Of a stretch of DNA of 5,523 nucleotides, positions 1 to 5,251 are shown piece after piece. Position numbers and translations under genes: made by a program. The DNA is from an uncultured Collinsella sp. Lineage in GTDB: Bacteria; Actinomycetota; Coriobacteriia; Coriobacteriales; Coriobacteriaceae. Under the pieces are notes generated by a model. That model ran no database searches and was not told where the DNA came from. It worked only from the letters and a program-made list of their open reading frames with translations. Numbering within the stretch: the first letter of the stretch is position 1; every line of letters starts with the position of its first letter. The DNA is taken from the NCBI GenBank assembly GCA_947003675.1, contig CAMQPJ010000103.1, positions 1 to 5,523 on the forward strand. Reading direction: 5' to 3'.

Positions 1-220
1 TGGCGATGATGAGGATACACAGGTGAGAGCCGGTCAGGCGCGCCCCGTTTACAAAACGCTTTCGGATCACGTGATAGGGCGCGCGTCCCTCGCGAATGTT
101 GAATGCGCGCTTTAGGAAGCGGCCGGCGTTCTCCATGACCTCGCTATAGGCAGGGCGGATGCCGTGGCGCCGGTGATGGCGCTCGCGCAGTCGCTTGAGC
201 TGCTGGTTATCGAGTTTCAT
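1..220 (-). CDS. Probable DUF389 membrane protein, N-terminal part
   Basis: The visible part is 73 codons from an ATG at 218-220; the gene continues beyond the left edge. A GAGGTG ribosome binding site lies 3 bases before the start. The protein opens with a basic, soluble segment (residues 1-40, rich in Arg, Lys and His). Residues 50-73, ending RLTGSHLCILIIA, look like the lead-in to a first membrane segment. A basic N-terminus followed by an RKRxxxGARLTGxxLxILIIA-type stretch is what I recall just before the conserved membrane core of DUF389 (TIGR00341-like) proteins, whose biochemical role is not established. The diagnostic core is outside the window, so the family call is an inference from a short stretch. 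The terminator at 372-410 separates it from the OPT gene upstream, so it probably has its own promoter in 221-371. A TAGAGT hexamer about 50 bases before the start is a weak -10 candidate. It could instead be another polytopic membrane protein. Confidence 0.55.
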   Translation of the reverse strand, partial: MKLDNQQLKRLRERHHRRHGIRPAYSEVMENAGRFLKRAFNIREGRAPYHVIRKRFVNGARLTGSHLCILIIA

Positions 221-371
221 GTTCACCTCGCTCCGCCGCGGGCTATGCATCGCGCCCGCTGCTTCTACTCTACACCGTGGCAGGCGGGGTGGTCATCTTG
301 ACGTGAAACTTAGCCGAGTAGGTAAAGGGGGCGCGTCAAATGTGGTTGAAGCCGAGGGTTTCGGCAGATGC

Positions 372-410
372 AAAAAAAGCGCGGGGCCGGATGGTCTCCG
401 ACCCCGCGCT
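372..410 (-). terminator. Intrinsic terminator of the OPT transporter gene
   Basis: Read on the minus strand, a 14-bp stem (arms 397-410 and 378-391, one G-T wobble, core GCGCGGGG) closes a 5-base loop and is followed directly by a run of seven T (378-372, the first of which is also the last base of the stem). It begins 25 bases after the OPT stop codon. The very stable GC stem followed by a T tract is the classic rho-independent layout. It is directional: on the plus strand no T tract follows the stem. Confidence 0.93.
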
Positions 411-435
411 CTGCACGGGTGCGTTGTTATTGGGT

Positions 436-2139
436 TTAGCCCAGCAGGCTCAGGCCAACAGAAACAAACGCCAGGATAACGCCGACGACGGACTCGCCGC
501 CCAGCAGGCCGCTGGCAACGACCAGACCCTGCTCCTGGAAGGCGGCATCCTTGGCAGCCTTATCCTCGTCCGAAAGACCTGCCTCGGCGTCGCGGTGTGC
601 GGCCCACTTGTCGTAGGCGAGCTTGACGCAGGAGCCCAAGAAGGCCGTGAGCGACATGTAGAACGGCAGGTACACGCCCAGGCCGATCATCATGGCCGGA
701 ATGCCGAGCCAGTACATGACGATGCCGGCGATAAAGCCGCCTGCGAACCACGGTACGCTCGGGATGCCCGAGACCATGGTGGCGACGACGCTTGCCTGTG
801 CGGCAACGAAGCTCTTGTCGGGGCCGAAGGCGTCCGGACCATAGGCGGTGACGAGCGCGACCATGACAGCGGCAGCGACCAGGGCGCCCACGATGCCGCC
901 GATGGCCTGACCGATCCACTGTGCACGCGGGTTGGTGCCCAGTACGGCTCCGGCCTTAAAGTCGTTCATGACGTCACCCGCAAGGCCGCACGCCACGGCC
1001 ACGATGCCGGCGATAAAGAACAGCTTGACCTGCGCGAGCTGCGCGAAGGCTGCCACGATAAGCATGACGATGAGGCCAAAGATCTCCATGGGGTCGATGC
1101 CCGTCTGGCCGCAGCTCTGCGCGCTCATGATGGTGGTAACAAAGGTGAACAGCGTGACGATGACGGCCGGAACGGGGCCGAGGTCGAGCGCGATGGCAAC
1201 GATCACGGCAATGGCGGCGGTGCCCAGGCCGATGATGCCGGCGTCGAGCTTAAGCGAGCCCGAGATGAGCGACTGCTCGTCGGTGTCGGTGGAGCTGTCG
1301 GCTGCAAGACCGCGGACGATACCGGCGACCTGCGGCAGGATGTCCTTAAGGACGACGGCGACGCCAAAGCCCATCATAAGGCCCATACCTAAGGACTTGA
1401 CGATACCCTGCGCGGTCACAATATCGAACAGGCCGGCAGCGGTGCCGCCAACGATGATGCCAAAGTTGCCCAGCAGCGCGCCGGCAAACCAGAAGGCGAC
1501 GGGGGCGAAGCCCACCAAAAAGCCAATGGACAGCAACATGGGCGAGTTGTAGATGGCAAAGGTCACGCCGGGGATATTGAGCGTGCACAGCATGCTGGGC
1601 ACCACGCCCAGAGCGTCGCGCAGCACGCTGTAGATGCCTGCGATGGCCATGGAGCCAAAGAGCTGCTTGCCGGTCTTGCCGCCGGCCTCGGTGGCGCGCA
1701 GGGTCTGAGCTGCGGCGTTGCCGGTGGGGAACTCCAGCGCGGCGTCCACGATAAAGTGACGGTGGATGAGCGCTGTCGCCAGAAGGCCCAAGATGGTGCC
1801 GGCGAGCGCCACGATAAACATGTCGAGCCAGCTGATCTGGTCGGCATAGCCCAGCATCCAGGCGCCCGGGATGGTAAACGCCAGGCCGCCGGCGACCATG
1901 GCGCCCGCGGACATGATGGTGTGGGTGACGTTGGCCTCGTTGAGGCTGGCGTTGCCCATGAGCTTCAGGAAGAACAGCGAAATGACGGCAGCAAAAATAA
2001 TCGGCCAGGGGAGGGCGCCCATCTTGAGGGCGGTATAGGCCGAGCTTGCCGTGATGATCACGCAGCCAAGGATGCCGATGACGACGCCGCGCAGCGTGAG
2101 TTGACCGCGCATCGAGGTGCGGTTCGAGGGATTGCTCAT
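436..2139 (-). CDS. OPT family oligopeptide transporter
   Basis: This 567-residue polytopic inner-membrane protein belongs to the oligopeptide transporter (OPT) family, secondary transporters that import small peptides or, in some branches, metal chelates. Substrate cannot be read from sequence. Family-like stretches are TALKMGALPWPIIF (36-49), EFPTGNAAAQTL (136-147), GDVMNDFKAGAVLGTNPRAQ (388-407), GVYLPFYMSLTAFLG (488-502) and EQGLVVASGLLGGESVVGV (536-554). Hydrophobic segments fill nearly the whole chain. The main polar interruptions are an acidic loop at 281-289 (DSSTDTDEQ) and a charged loop at 510-537 (KWAAHRDAEAGLSDEDKAAK). The length fits bacterial members, and the gene looks intact. 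The start ATG is preceded by AAAGGAG at good spacing, and a long leader with a hairpin lies upstream. It is transcribed away from coaX and ends in its own strong terminator, so it is probably monocistronic. Long open frames on the opposite strand here are shadows of GC-rich codon use. Confidence 0.93.
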   Translation of the reverse strand: MSNPSNRTSMRGQLTLRGVVIGILGCVIITASSAYTALKMGALPWPIIFAAVISLFFLKLMGNASLNEANVTHTIMSAGAMVAGGLAFTIPGAWMLGYADQISWLDMFIVALAGTILGLLATALIHRHFIVDAALEFPTGNAAAQTLRATEAGGKTGKQLFGSMAIAGIYSVLRDALGVVPSMLCTLNIPGVTFAIYNSPMLLSIGFLVGFAPVAFWFAGALLGNFGIIVGGTAAGLFDIVTAQGIVKSLGMGLMMGFGVAVVLKDILPQVAGIVRGLAADSSTDTDEQSLISGSLKLDAGIIGLGTAAIAVIVAIALDLGPVPAVIVTLFTFVTTIMSAQSCGQTGIDPMEIFGLIVMLIVAAFAQLAQVKLFFIAGIVAVACGLAGDVMNDFKAGAVLGTNPRAQWIGQAIGGIVGALVAAAVMVALVTAYGPDAFGPDKSFVAAQASVVATMVSGIPSVPWFAGGFIAGIVMYWLGIPAMMIGLGVYLPFYMSLTAFLGSCVKLAYDKWAAHRDAEAGLSDEDKAAKDAAFQEQGLVVASGLLGGESVVGVILAFVSVGLSLLG

Positions 2140-2157
2140 ATAGAACTCCTTTGCGTA

Positions 2158-2202
2158 TATCCGCTTCCCCCGGGAGCGCCGCTACGGATACGGCGCGGGA
2201 AG
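2158..2202 (-). promoter_or_regulatory. Structured leader before the OPT gene, possible pseudoknot
   Basis: In the minus-strand leader, CTTCCC (2202-2197) can pair with GGGAAG (2169-2164). The adjoining GCGCCG (2196-2191) can pair with CGGCGC (2181-2176), giving 12 bp with a 6-base bulge and a 9-base loop. TATCCG in the loop (2190-2185) is also complementary to CGGATA (2163-2158), which lies just outside the hairpin and a few bases before the AAAGGAG ribosome binding site. That would form an H-type pseudoknot able to affect translation start. The pairings are seen in the sequence; function is inference, and GC-rich DNA gives such pairings by chance fairly often. No known riboswitch class was recognised. 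Confidence 0.35.
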
Positions 2203-2249
2203 TCGGGTTACCAAGGGCCGCCGCGTGAGCTCGCGCACGACCGCGCACC

Positions 2250-2255
2250 AGTATA
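2250..2255 (-). promoter_or_regulatory. Candidate -10 element for the OPT gene
   Basis: The minus strand reads TATACT here, five of six matches to the sigma-70-type -10 consensus. Transcription would start near 2243 and give a leader of about 104 bases. No good -35 is present: the expected position (about 2273-2278) falls inside the palindrome at 2266-2283. It may therefore depend on an activator, or the hexamer may be chance. Confidence 0.35.
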
Positions 2256-2265
2256 GCCGCAAGCT

Positions 2266-2283
2266 AGTCATTTTGGGATGACT
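2266..2283. promoter_or_regulatory. Candidate operator palindrome between divergent genes
   Basis: This is a perfect 6-bp inverted repeat, AGTCAT-TTTGGG-ATGACT, about midway between two oppositely facing TATACT hexamers (2250-2255 and 2299-2304). It covers the expected -35 region of both promoters. An 18-bp dyad of this form fits a dimeric repressor or activator, but I cannot assign a regulator family and no regulator gene is visible nearby. The same bases could also form a small hairpin. Confidence 0.35.
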
Positions 2284-2298
2284 GGTTTAGGGAGGCGA

Positions 2299-2304
2299 TA
2301 TACT
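2299..2304 (+). promoter_or_regulatory. Candidate -10 element for coaX
   Basis: TATACT matches the -10 consensus at five of six positions and would start transcription near 2311, leaving a leader of about 20 bases that holds the AAAGGAG site. The -35 side is poor: ATGACT at 2278-2283 is the closest match to TTGACA, but at a short 15-base spacing. It mirrors the minus-strand TATACT at 2250-2255, and CAGTATA/TATACTG form an inverted repeat around the region. Confidence 0.42.
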
Positions 2305-2331
2305 GCTGGGCAGACGAAAGGAGCGCCGACG

Positions 2332-3183
2332 ATGCTTAATGGGTGCACATACATATTGACGGTCGACGTGGGCAACACGTTCATACGCTTTGGCCTGTTT
2401 GCCGAGGATTCGGCCGCGGCGCAGGAATGCCCGCTTGCGACGTGCGAGATCACGACGCCGTCGAGCATCACAGCCGACGAGGCGCGCATGAGGCTCACGC
2501 AGGTCATGGGCACGCTGTCAGCCGATGCGGGCATGCCGGGCGTGCTCGTTCCCGCGGCGGCCGTGCTGAGCTGCGTGGTGCCGGCGCTCGAGCGCCCGTG
2601 GAAGGCGGCGCTTTCCCGCACTTGCACGGGGCGCGTGCTCACCGTGGGGCCGGGCCTTAAGACCGGTATGCCCGTGCACTACGACGATCCAGTAGAGATC
2701 GGTCCCGACCGCATCGCCGACGCCGTGGCGGCCCGTGCCGTCTACGGCTCTCCGTGCATCGTGATCGACCTAGGCACGACGACCAATATCGAGGTCATCG
2801 ATGCGCGCGGAACCTTTGTCGGCGGCGTCATCGCGCCGGGTCTGGCACTTGGCGCCCGCTCGCTTTCGGCCGCTGCGGCGCGCCTGCCGCAGGTCGAGCC
2901 CTCGGCACCCACGCATGTGATCGGTCGCAACACGCGCGAGGCCATGCGCTCGGGCGTGGTCTTGGGCGAGGTGGCCCGTATCGACGGCATGCTCGACATG
3001 GTGCTTGCCGAGATGCGCGCGACCAAGGCGGCGGGGGAGGGCAGCGTGCCCATTGTCATCACCGGCGACGATGCCGAGGCGCTCGCGGCGTTGGTCGGCC
3101 ACAGCCTGACGGTAGACGATGCACTGACGCTACGGGGTCTCGCCGAGCTGTACCGCATCAACCAAAAGCCTCGTCGCGCGTAG
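2332..3183 (+). CDS. coaX: Type III pantothenate kinase
   Basis: CoaX phosphorylates pantothenate with ATP to 4'-phosphopantothenate, the first step of coenzyme A synthesis, in the cytoplasm. The protein is 283 residues and shows the ASKHA-fold layout: an N-terminal phosphate loop VDVGNTFIRFG (11-21); GPDRIADAVAA (124-134), with the GxDR motif that carries the catalytic Asp (D126); IDLGTTTNIEVID (145-157); GGVIAPGLALG (164-174); and NTREAMRSGVVLGEV (200-214). I chose the ATG at 2332 because AAAGGAG lies 8 bases before it and the protein then begins shortly before the DVGNT motif. An in-frame ATG at 2278 would add 18 residues with no family likeness, and it overlaps the promoter region. It is somewhat longer than the roughly 255-260 residues usual for the family, through looser spacing at about 25-75 and 228-240. 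Type III enzymes are known for lacking feedback inhibition by CoA. It is transcribed divergently from the OPT gene. Confidence 0.95.
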   Translation: MLNGCTYILTVDVGNTFIRFGLFAEDSAAAQECPLATCEITTPSSITADEARMRLTQVMGTLSADAGMPGVLVPAAAVLSCVVPALERPWKAALSRTCTGRVLTVGPGLKTGMPVHYDDPVEIGPDRIADAVAARAVYGSPCIVIDLGTTTNIEVIDARGTFVGGVIAPGLALGARSLSAAAARLPQVEPSAPTHVIGRNTREAMRSGVVLGEVARIDGMLDMVLAEMRATKAAGEGSVPIVITGDDAEALAALVGHSLTVDDALTLRGLAELYRINQKPRRA

Positions 3184-3222
3184 GGCGAGGGGCTGGTGGG
3201 ATAAGCTCCCCTACCTTTCACC

Positions 3223-3231
3223 TGCTACAAT
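3223..3231 (+). promoter_or_regulatory. Extended -10 promoter for the dCMP deaminase gene
   Basis: TGCTACAAT combines a TGn extension with TACAAT (five of six to consensus). It lies in the 82-base gap after coaX and would give a leader of about 28 bases before the ATG at 3266. The -35 side (around 3203-3208) is unconvincing, which extended -10 promoters tolerate. The deaminase gene can therefore be transcribed independently of coaX. Confidence 0.5.
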
Positions 3232-3265
3232 GGGTCAAACTATTGCGATTTCGGAGGTGTCTGCC

Positions 3266-3790
3266 ATGTCGGACGATCTTCATCAAACCGCGTCGGGCAA
3301 GCGCCGCGACGTTATTAGCTGGGATGAGTTCTTTATGAGCGTGGCCATCGCCGCGCAGCGCCGCAGTAAGGACCCCAACACGCAGGTGGGCGCGTGCATC
3401 GCCAACACCAACCACCGCATCCTTTCGGTGGGCTACAACGGTACGCCCTCGGCGCTCAACGACGACTTTTTCCCGTGGGGCACGAGCGACGACCCGTTGC
3501 AGGATAAGCACAACTACGTGGTGCATGCCGAGGCCAACGCCGTGCTCAACTACCGCGGCTCGCTCAAAGACCTTGAGGGTTCCACAGTCTACGTCACGCT
3601 GTTCCCGTGCCACGACTGCGCCAAGATCCTGGCGCAGGTGGGCGTGGGCGAGGTCGTCTACCTGGACAACAAGTATGCCGATACCGACGACGGCCGTATC
3701 AGCCGCCGCATTCTCGACTCCTGCGGCATCAGCTACCGCCAGGTTATCGTCGATGTCCAGATTGGTACCGGGGAGCAGACTCGGCAGTAG
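3266..3790 (+). CDS. dCMP deaminase (ComEB-like)
   Basis: This 174-residue zinc enzyme of the cytidine/deoxycytidylate deaminase superfamily converts dCMP to dUMP, supplying thymidylate synthase. The motifs are complete: VGYNGTP (55-61) in the substrate-binding region; HAEANAVLN (87-95), with zinc ligand H87 and proton-shuttling E89; and PCHDC (114-118), with zinc ligands C115 and C118. The long insertion between YNG and HAE (PSALNDDFFPWGTSDDPLQD, 61-80) is typical of dCMP deaminases rather than free-cytidine or tRNA-adenosine deaminases. The ATG at 3266 is chosen because GGAGG lies 8 bases upstream; an in-frame ATG at 3230 has no such site and overlaps the promoter. In Bacillus the homologue is called ComEB, although its role there is nucleotide metabolism. 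The neighbours do not point to a shared pathway. Confidence 0.94.
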   Translation: MSDDLHQTASGKRRDVISWDEFFMSVAIAAQRRSKDPNTQVGACIANTNHRILSVGYNGTPSALNDDFFPWGTSDDPLQDKHNYVVHAEANAVLNYRGSLKDLEGSTVYVTLFPCHDCAKILAQVGVGEVVYLDNKYADTDDGRISRRILDSCGISYRQVIVDVQIGTGEQTRQ

Positions 3791-3794
3791 CGCG

Positions 3795-3815
3795 TGCCAA
3801 CGCCAGCTGGCGGCA
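3795..3815. other. Palindrome just after the dCMP deaminase gene
   Basis: A perfect 12-bp palindrome, CGCCAGCTGGCG (3801-3812), lies 10 bases after the stop codon. Flanking TGCC and GGCA can extend it with a 3-base bulge. It is followed by AAAACA rather than a T run, so it is not a standard intrinsic terminator. It may protect the 3' end of the transcript, assist another mode of termination, or be chance. Confidence 0.3.
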
Positions 3816-3922
3816 AAACAGCCAAAAGAGACCCGTCCCAAATTGACTGCTCGTGAAAGTCGTGTCCGCGCGCATGGACGGCTCGTGAGCGGGTACACGG
3901 CTGTAGTAACATAGCTCTGTCT

Positions 3923-3936
3923 GCGGGCGCGCCCGC
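3923..3936. other. 14-bp GC palindrome before the NifU-like gene
   Basis: GCGGGCGCGCCCGC is its own reverse complement and sits 24 bases before the GTG start of the NifU-like gene. As RNA it could form only a 5-bp stem with a CGCG loop. No T tract follows. The position would suit a leader hairpin or a protein-binding site, but no family is suggested by the sequence. Confidence 0.25.
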
Positions 3937-3959
3937 GTTATTGTGAGAAAGGAGCCCCT

Positions 3960-4238
3960 GTGGCTGTTAACGAAGAGCTGCTTAAGAAGGTTCTTGAGGA
4001 GATCCGCCCCAACCTGCAGGCCGACGGCGGCGATATGGAGTATGTGGGTGTCGACGACGAGGGCGTCGTCAAGCTGGAGCTGCAGGGCGCCTGTGCCGGC
4101 TGCCCCATGAGCTCGCTAACCCTTTCCATGGGCATCGAGCGCATCCTGAAGGAGCACGTGCCCGGCGTTACCCGCGTTGAGCAGGTCAATGCTTCCGGCG
4201 AGGCCGAGGACCTGTACGACGAGTACGCACCGTTCTAA
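3960..4238 (+). CDS. NifU C-terminal-domain (Nfu-type) iron-sulfur protein
   Basis: This 92-residue stand-alone Nfu domain binds an Fe-S cluster, typically a [4Fe-4S] shared by two subunits, and delivers it to target proteins. The domain spans about residues 5-77: helix LLKKVLEEIRPNLQADGGD (7-25), then CAGC (C45, C48), the CxxC cluster ligands, followed by PMSSLTLSMGIERILKEHVP (49-68). The N-terminal scaffold domain of full-length NifU is absent, as in many small Nfu proteins. The tail (78-92, ASGEAEDLYDEYAPF) is acidic and less conserved. The start is GTG, with AAAGGAG 5 bases upstream. No ATG lies near that site, and the next in-frame ATG (4035) would cut away the first helix. No suf or isc genes adjoin it. 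The 169-base gap before it has only weak promoter-like sequence (TAACAT near 3907), so its own promoter is uncertain. Confidence 0.93.
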   Translation: MAVNEELLKKVLEEIRPNLQADGGDMEYVGVDDEGVVKLELQGACAGCPMSSLTLSMGIERILKEHVPGVTRVEQVNASGEAEDLYDEYAPF

Positions 4239-4249
4239 GATGCGAAAGC

Positions 4250-4269
4250 TGCGGACGGTACGCTCCGCA
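4250..4269 (+). other. First hairpin in the gap before lgt
   Basis: TGCGGA (4250-4255) pairs with TCCGCA (4264-4269) around an 8-base loop, 11 bases after the stop codon of the NifU-like gene. No T run follows. Its right arm CCGCAT (4265-4270) can pair instead with ATGCGG (4288-4293), the left arm of the next hairpin, so the two structures compete. Confidence 0.35.
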
Positions 4270-4287
4270 TAGACGTTACGCCCAAAT

Positions 4288-4320
4288 ATGCGGCTGCGAG
4301 CGTAAGGCCCGCGGCCGCAT
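4288..4320 (+). terminator. Weak terminator-like hairpin before lgt
   Basis: ATGCGGCTGCG (4288-4298) pairs with CGCGGCCGCAT (4310-4320) over 11 bp with one G-T wobble and an 11-base loop. Only a broken T tract follows (TTTGTATGT). It may reduce read-through from the NifU-like gene or act as an attenuator in front of lgt; lgt starts 26 bases later. The stem is plain to see, but terminator function is uncertain because of the poor T tract. Confidence 0.45.
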
Positions 4321-4346
4321 TTGTATGTAGGGAGCAGGGGATCGAT

Positions 4347-5168
4347 ATGCTCAACGACCTCTACCATATGCTTGATCCCGTCGCGATCTCGGCGGGCCCC
4401 ATCACGATCTACTGGTACGGTCTGGCCTATGTGGTCGGCGCCCTGCTCACGGCGGTCGTTATGTACCGCACGCAGCGTCGTTGGGGCTTCGACATCACGA
4501 TCGATGACCTGACGAGCGTCGTGGTCGGTGCGGTCTTTGGCCTCATTATCGGCGCCCGCCTGTTTTACGTCGTCTTTTACGGCGATGGCTACTATTGGAC
4601 CCACCCGCTCGAGATCTTTGCCACCAACGAGGGCGGCATGAGCTTCCACGGTGGCCTGGTCGGCGGCATCTTGGGCGGCATCATCGTGTGCCGCATGTAT
4701 AAACTCGACGCCTGGACCATCGCCGACCTTGCCGTGATCGGCGCCCCGCTGGCGCTGTGCCTGGGACGTTGCGCCAATTTCGTCAACGGCGAGCTGTGGG
4801 GCAAACCGACTGATCTGCCTTGGGGTGTGGTCTTTGGCGGCACCGCGGGTGATATGCCGCGCCATCCCTCCCAGCTCTACGAGGCGTTTCTTGAGGGTGT
4901 CGTGCTCTTCTGTATTTTGCAGGTGCTCAGCCGCAAAAAGCCGCTACTGCCCCAGGGCACGTTTATGGGCGTGTTCGTGATGGGGTACGGCATCGTCCGC
5001 TTTCTCGTTGAGTTCGTGCGCGTGCCCGATGCCCAGTTGGGTTATCTGCTGGGCGGCGTCATCACCATGGGTCAGCTACTGAGCCTGCCGCTCGTGATCG
5101 CCGGTCTGGCGCTCATCATCTTCGCCCGTCGCCGCAACCAGCCCCAGCGCATCTACCTCGACGCCTAA
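4347..5168 (+). CDS. lgt: Prolipoprotein diacylglyceryl transferase
   Basis: Lgt moves diacylglycerol from phosphatidylglycerol to the lipobox cysteine of prolipoproteins, the first step of lipoprotein maturation, in the cytoplasmic membrane. The 273-residue protein is of normal length and has about seven hydrophobic segments. Signature elements are complete: ISAGPITIYWYGLAY (14-28); MSFHGGLVGG (98-107, H101); GRCANFVNGELWG (140-152), the Lgt signature with R141, N144 and E149; HPSQLYEAFLEG (173-184); and GIVRFLVEFVRVPDAQLG (215-232) with R218, E222 and R225. The ATG is preceded by AGGGGA 5 bases upstream. It is separated from the NifU-like gene by a 108-base gap with two hairpins, and is followed by a strong hairpin at 5173-5215. 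Expression could come by read-through or from an unseen promoter in the gap. The basic, polar tail RRRNQPQRIYLDA is an ordinary end. Confidence 0.97.
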   Translation: MLNDLYHMLDPVAISAGPITIYWYGLAYVVGALLTAVVMYRTQRRWGFDITIDDLTSVVVGAVFGLIIGARLFYVVFYGDGYYWTHPLEIFATNEGGMSFHGGLVGGILGGIIVCRMYKLDAWTIADLAVIGAPLALCLGRCANFVNGELWGKPTDLPWGVVFGGTAGDMPRHPSQLYEAFLEGVVLFCILQVLSRKKPLLPQGTFMGVFVMGYGIVRFLVEFVRVPDAQLGYLLGGVITMGQLLSLPLVIAGLALIIFARRRNQPQRIYLDA

Positions 5169-5172
5169 CCAC

Positions 5173-5215
5173 CAAAACCACCACAAAGGGGACAGGCACC
5201 TTTGTGGTGGTTTTG
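5173..5215. terminator. 17-bp perfect hairpin after lgt, probable terminator
   Basis: Arms 5173-5189 (CAAAACCACCACAAAGG) and 5199-5215 pair perfectly around a 9-base loop, 4 bases after the lgt stop codon. The left arm has an A run and the right arm ends GGTTTTG, so it could end transcription in both directions, although the T run is short and within the stem. The central GGGGACAGGCACCTTT resembles a motif I recall from dispersed intergenic repeats in bacterial genomes, so it may be a mobile or REP-like element serving as a terminator. That likeness is from memory and is not demonstrated here. Confidence 0.7.
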
Positions 5216-5251
5216 CCGAGTTTGATAGGTTTCTAGAAAGGCTTTCGGACT

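Noticed and set aside
299..339. TTGACG on the plus strand and an inverted CGTCAA, as a possible -35 pair or operator
   Set aside because: No -10 hexamer sits at proper spacing on either strand, and the 6-bp arms are 29 bases apart, which is expected by chance.
340..1392. A 350-codon plus-strand open frame, and a 206-codon one at 932-1552, opposite the OPT gene
   Set aside because: Their products are low-complexity chains (Asp/His/Gly/Ala-rich and Met/Thr/Pro/Ala-rich respectively) with no domain or ribosome binding site. They mirror the codon bias of the real OPT gene on the other strand.
1346..2248. A 300-codon minus-strand open frame overlapping the OPT gene in another frame
   Set aside because: It is Arg/His-rich with no family likeness. 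It overlaps the well-supported OPT frame and begins in the promoter region.
3187..3212. AGGGG...CCCCT as a terminator after coaX
   Set aside because: The stem is short, needs a bulge, and is not followed by a T run.
3843..3871. TTGACT as the -35 of a promoter for the NifU-like gene
   Set aside because: The bases at 17-base spacing are CCGCGC, with no -10 likeness.
3218..3898. A 226-codon minus-strand open frame opposite the dCMP deaminase gene
   Set aside because: The plus-strand product has all zinc-site motifs; the minus-strand frame shows none and has no ribosome binding site.
4116..4865. A 249-codon minus-strand open frame opposite the NifU-like gene and lgt
   Set aside because: Both plus-strand genes carry complete family motifs, and this frame is a charged shadow with no recognisable domain.
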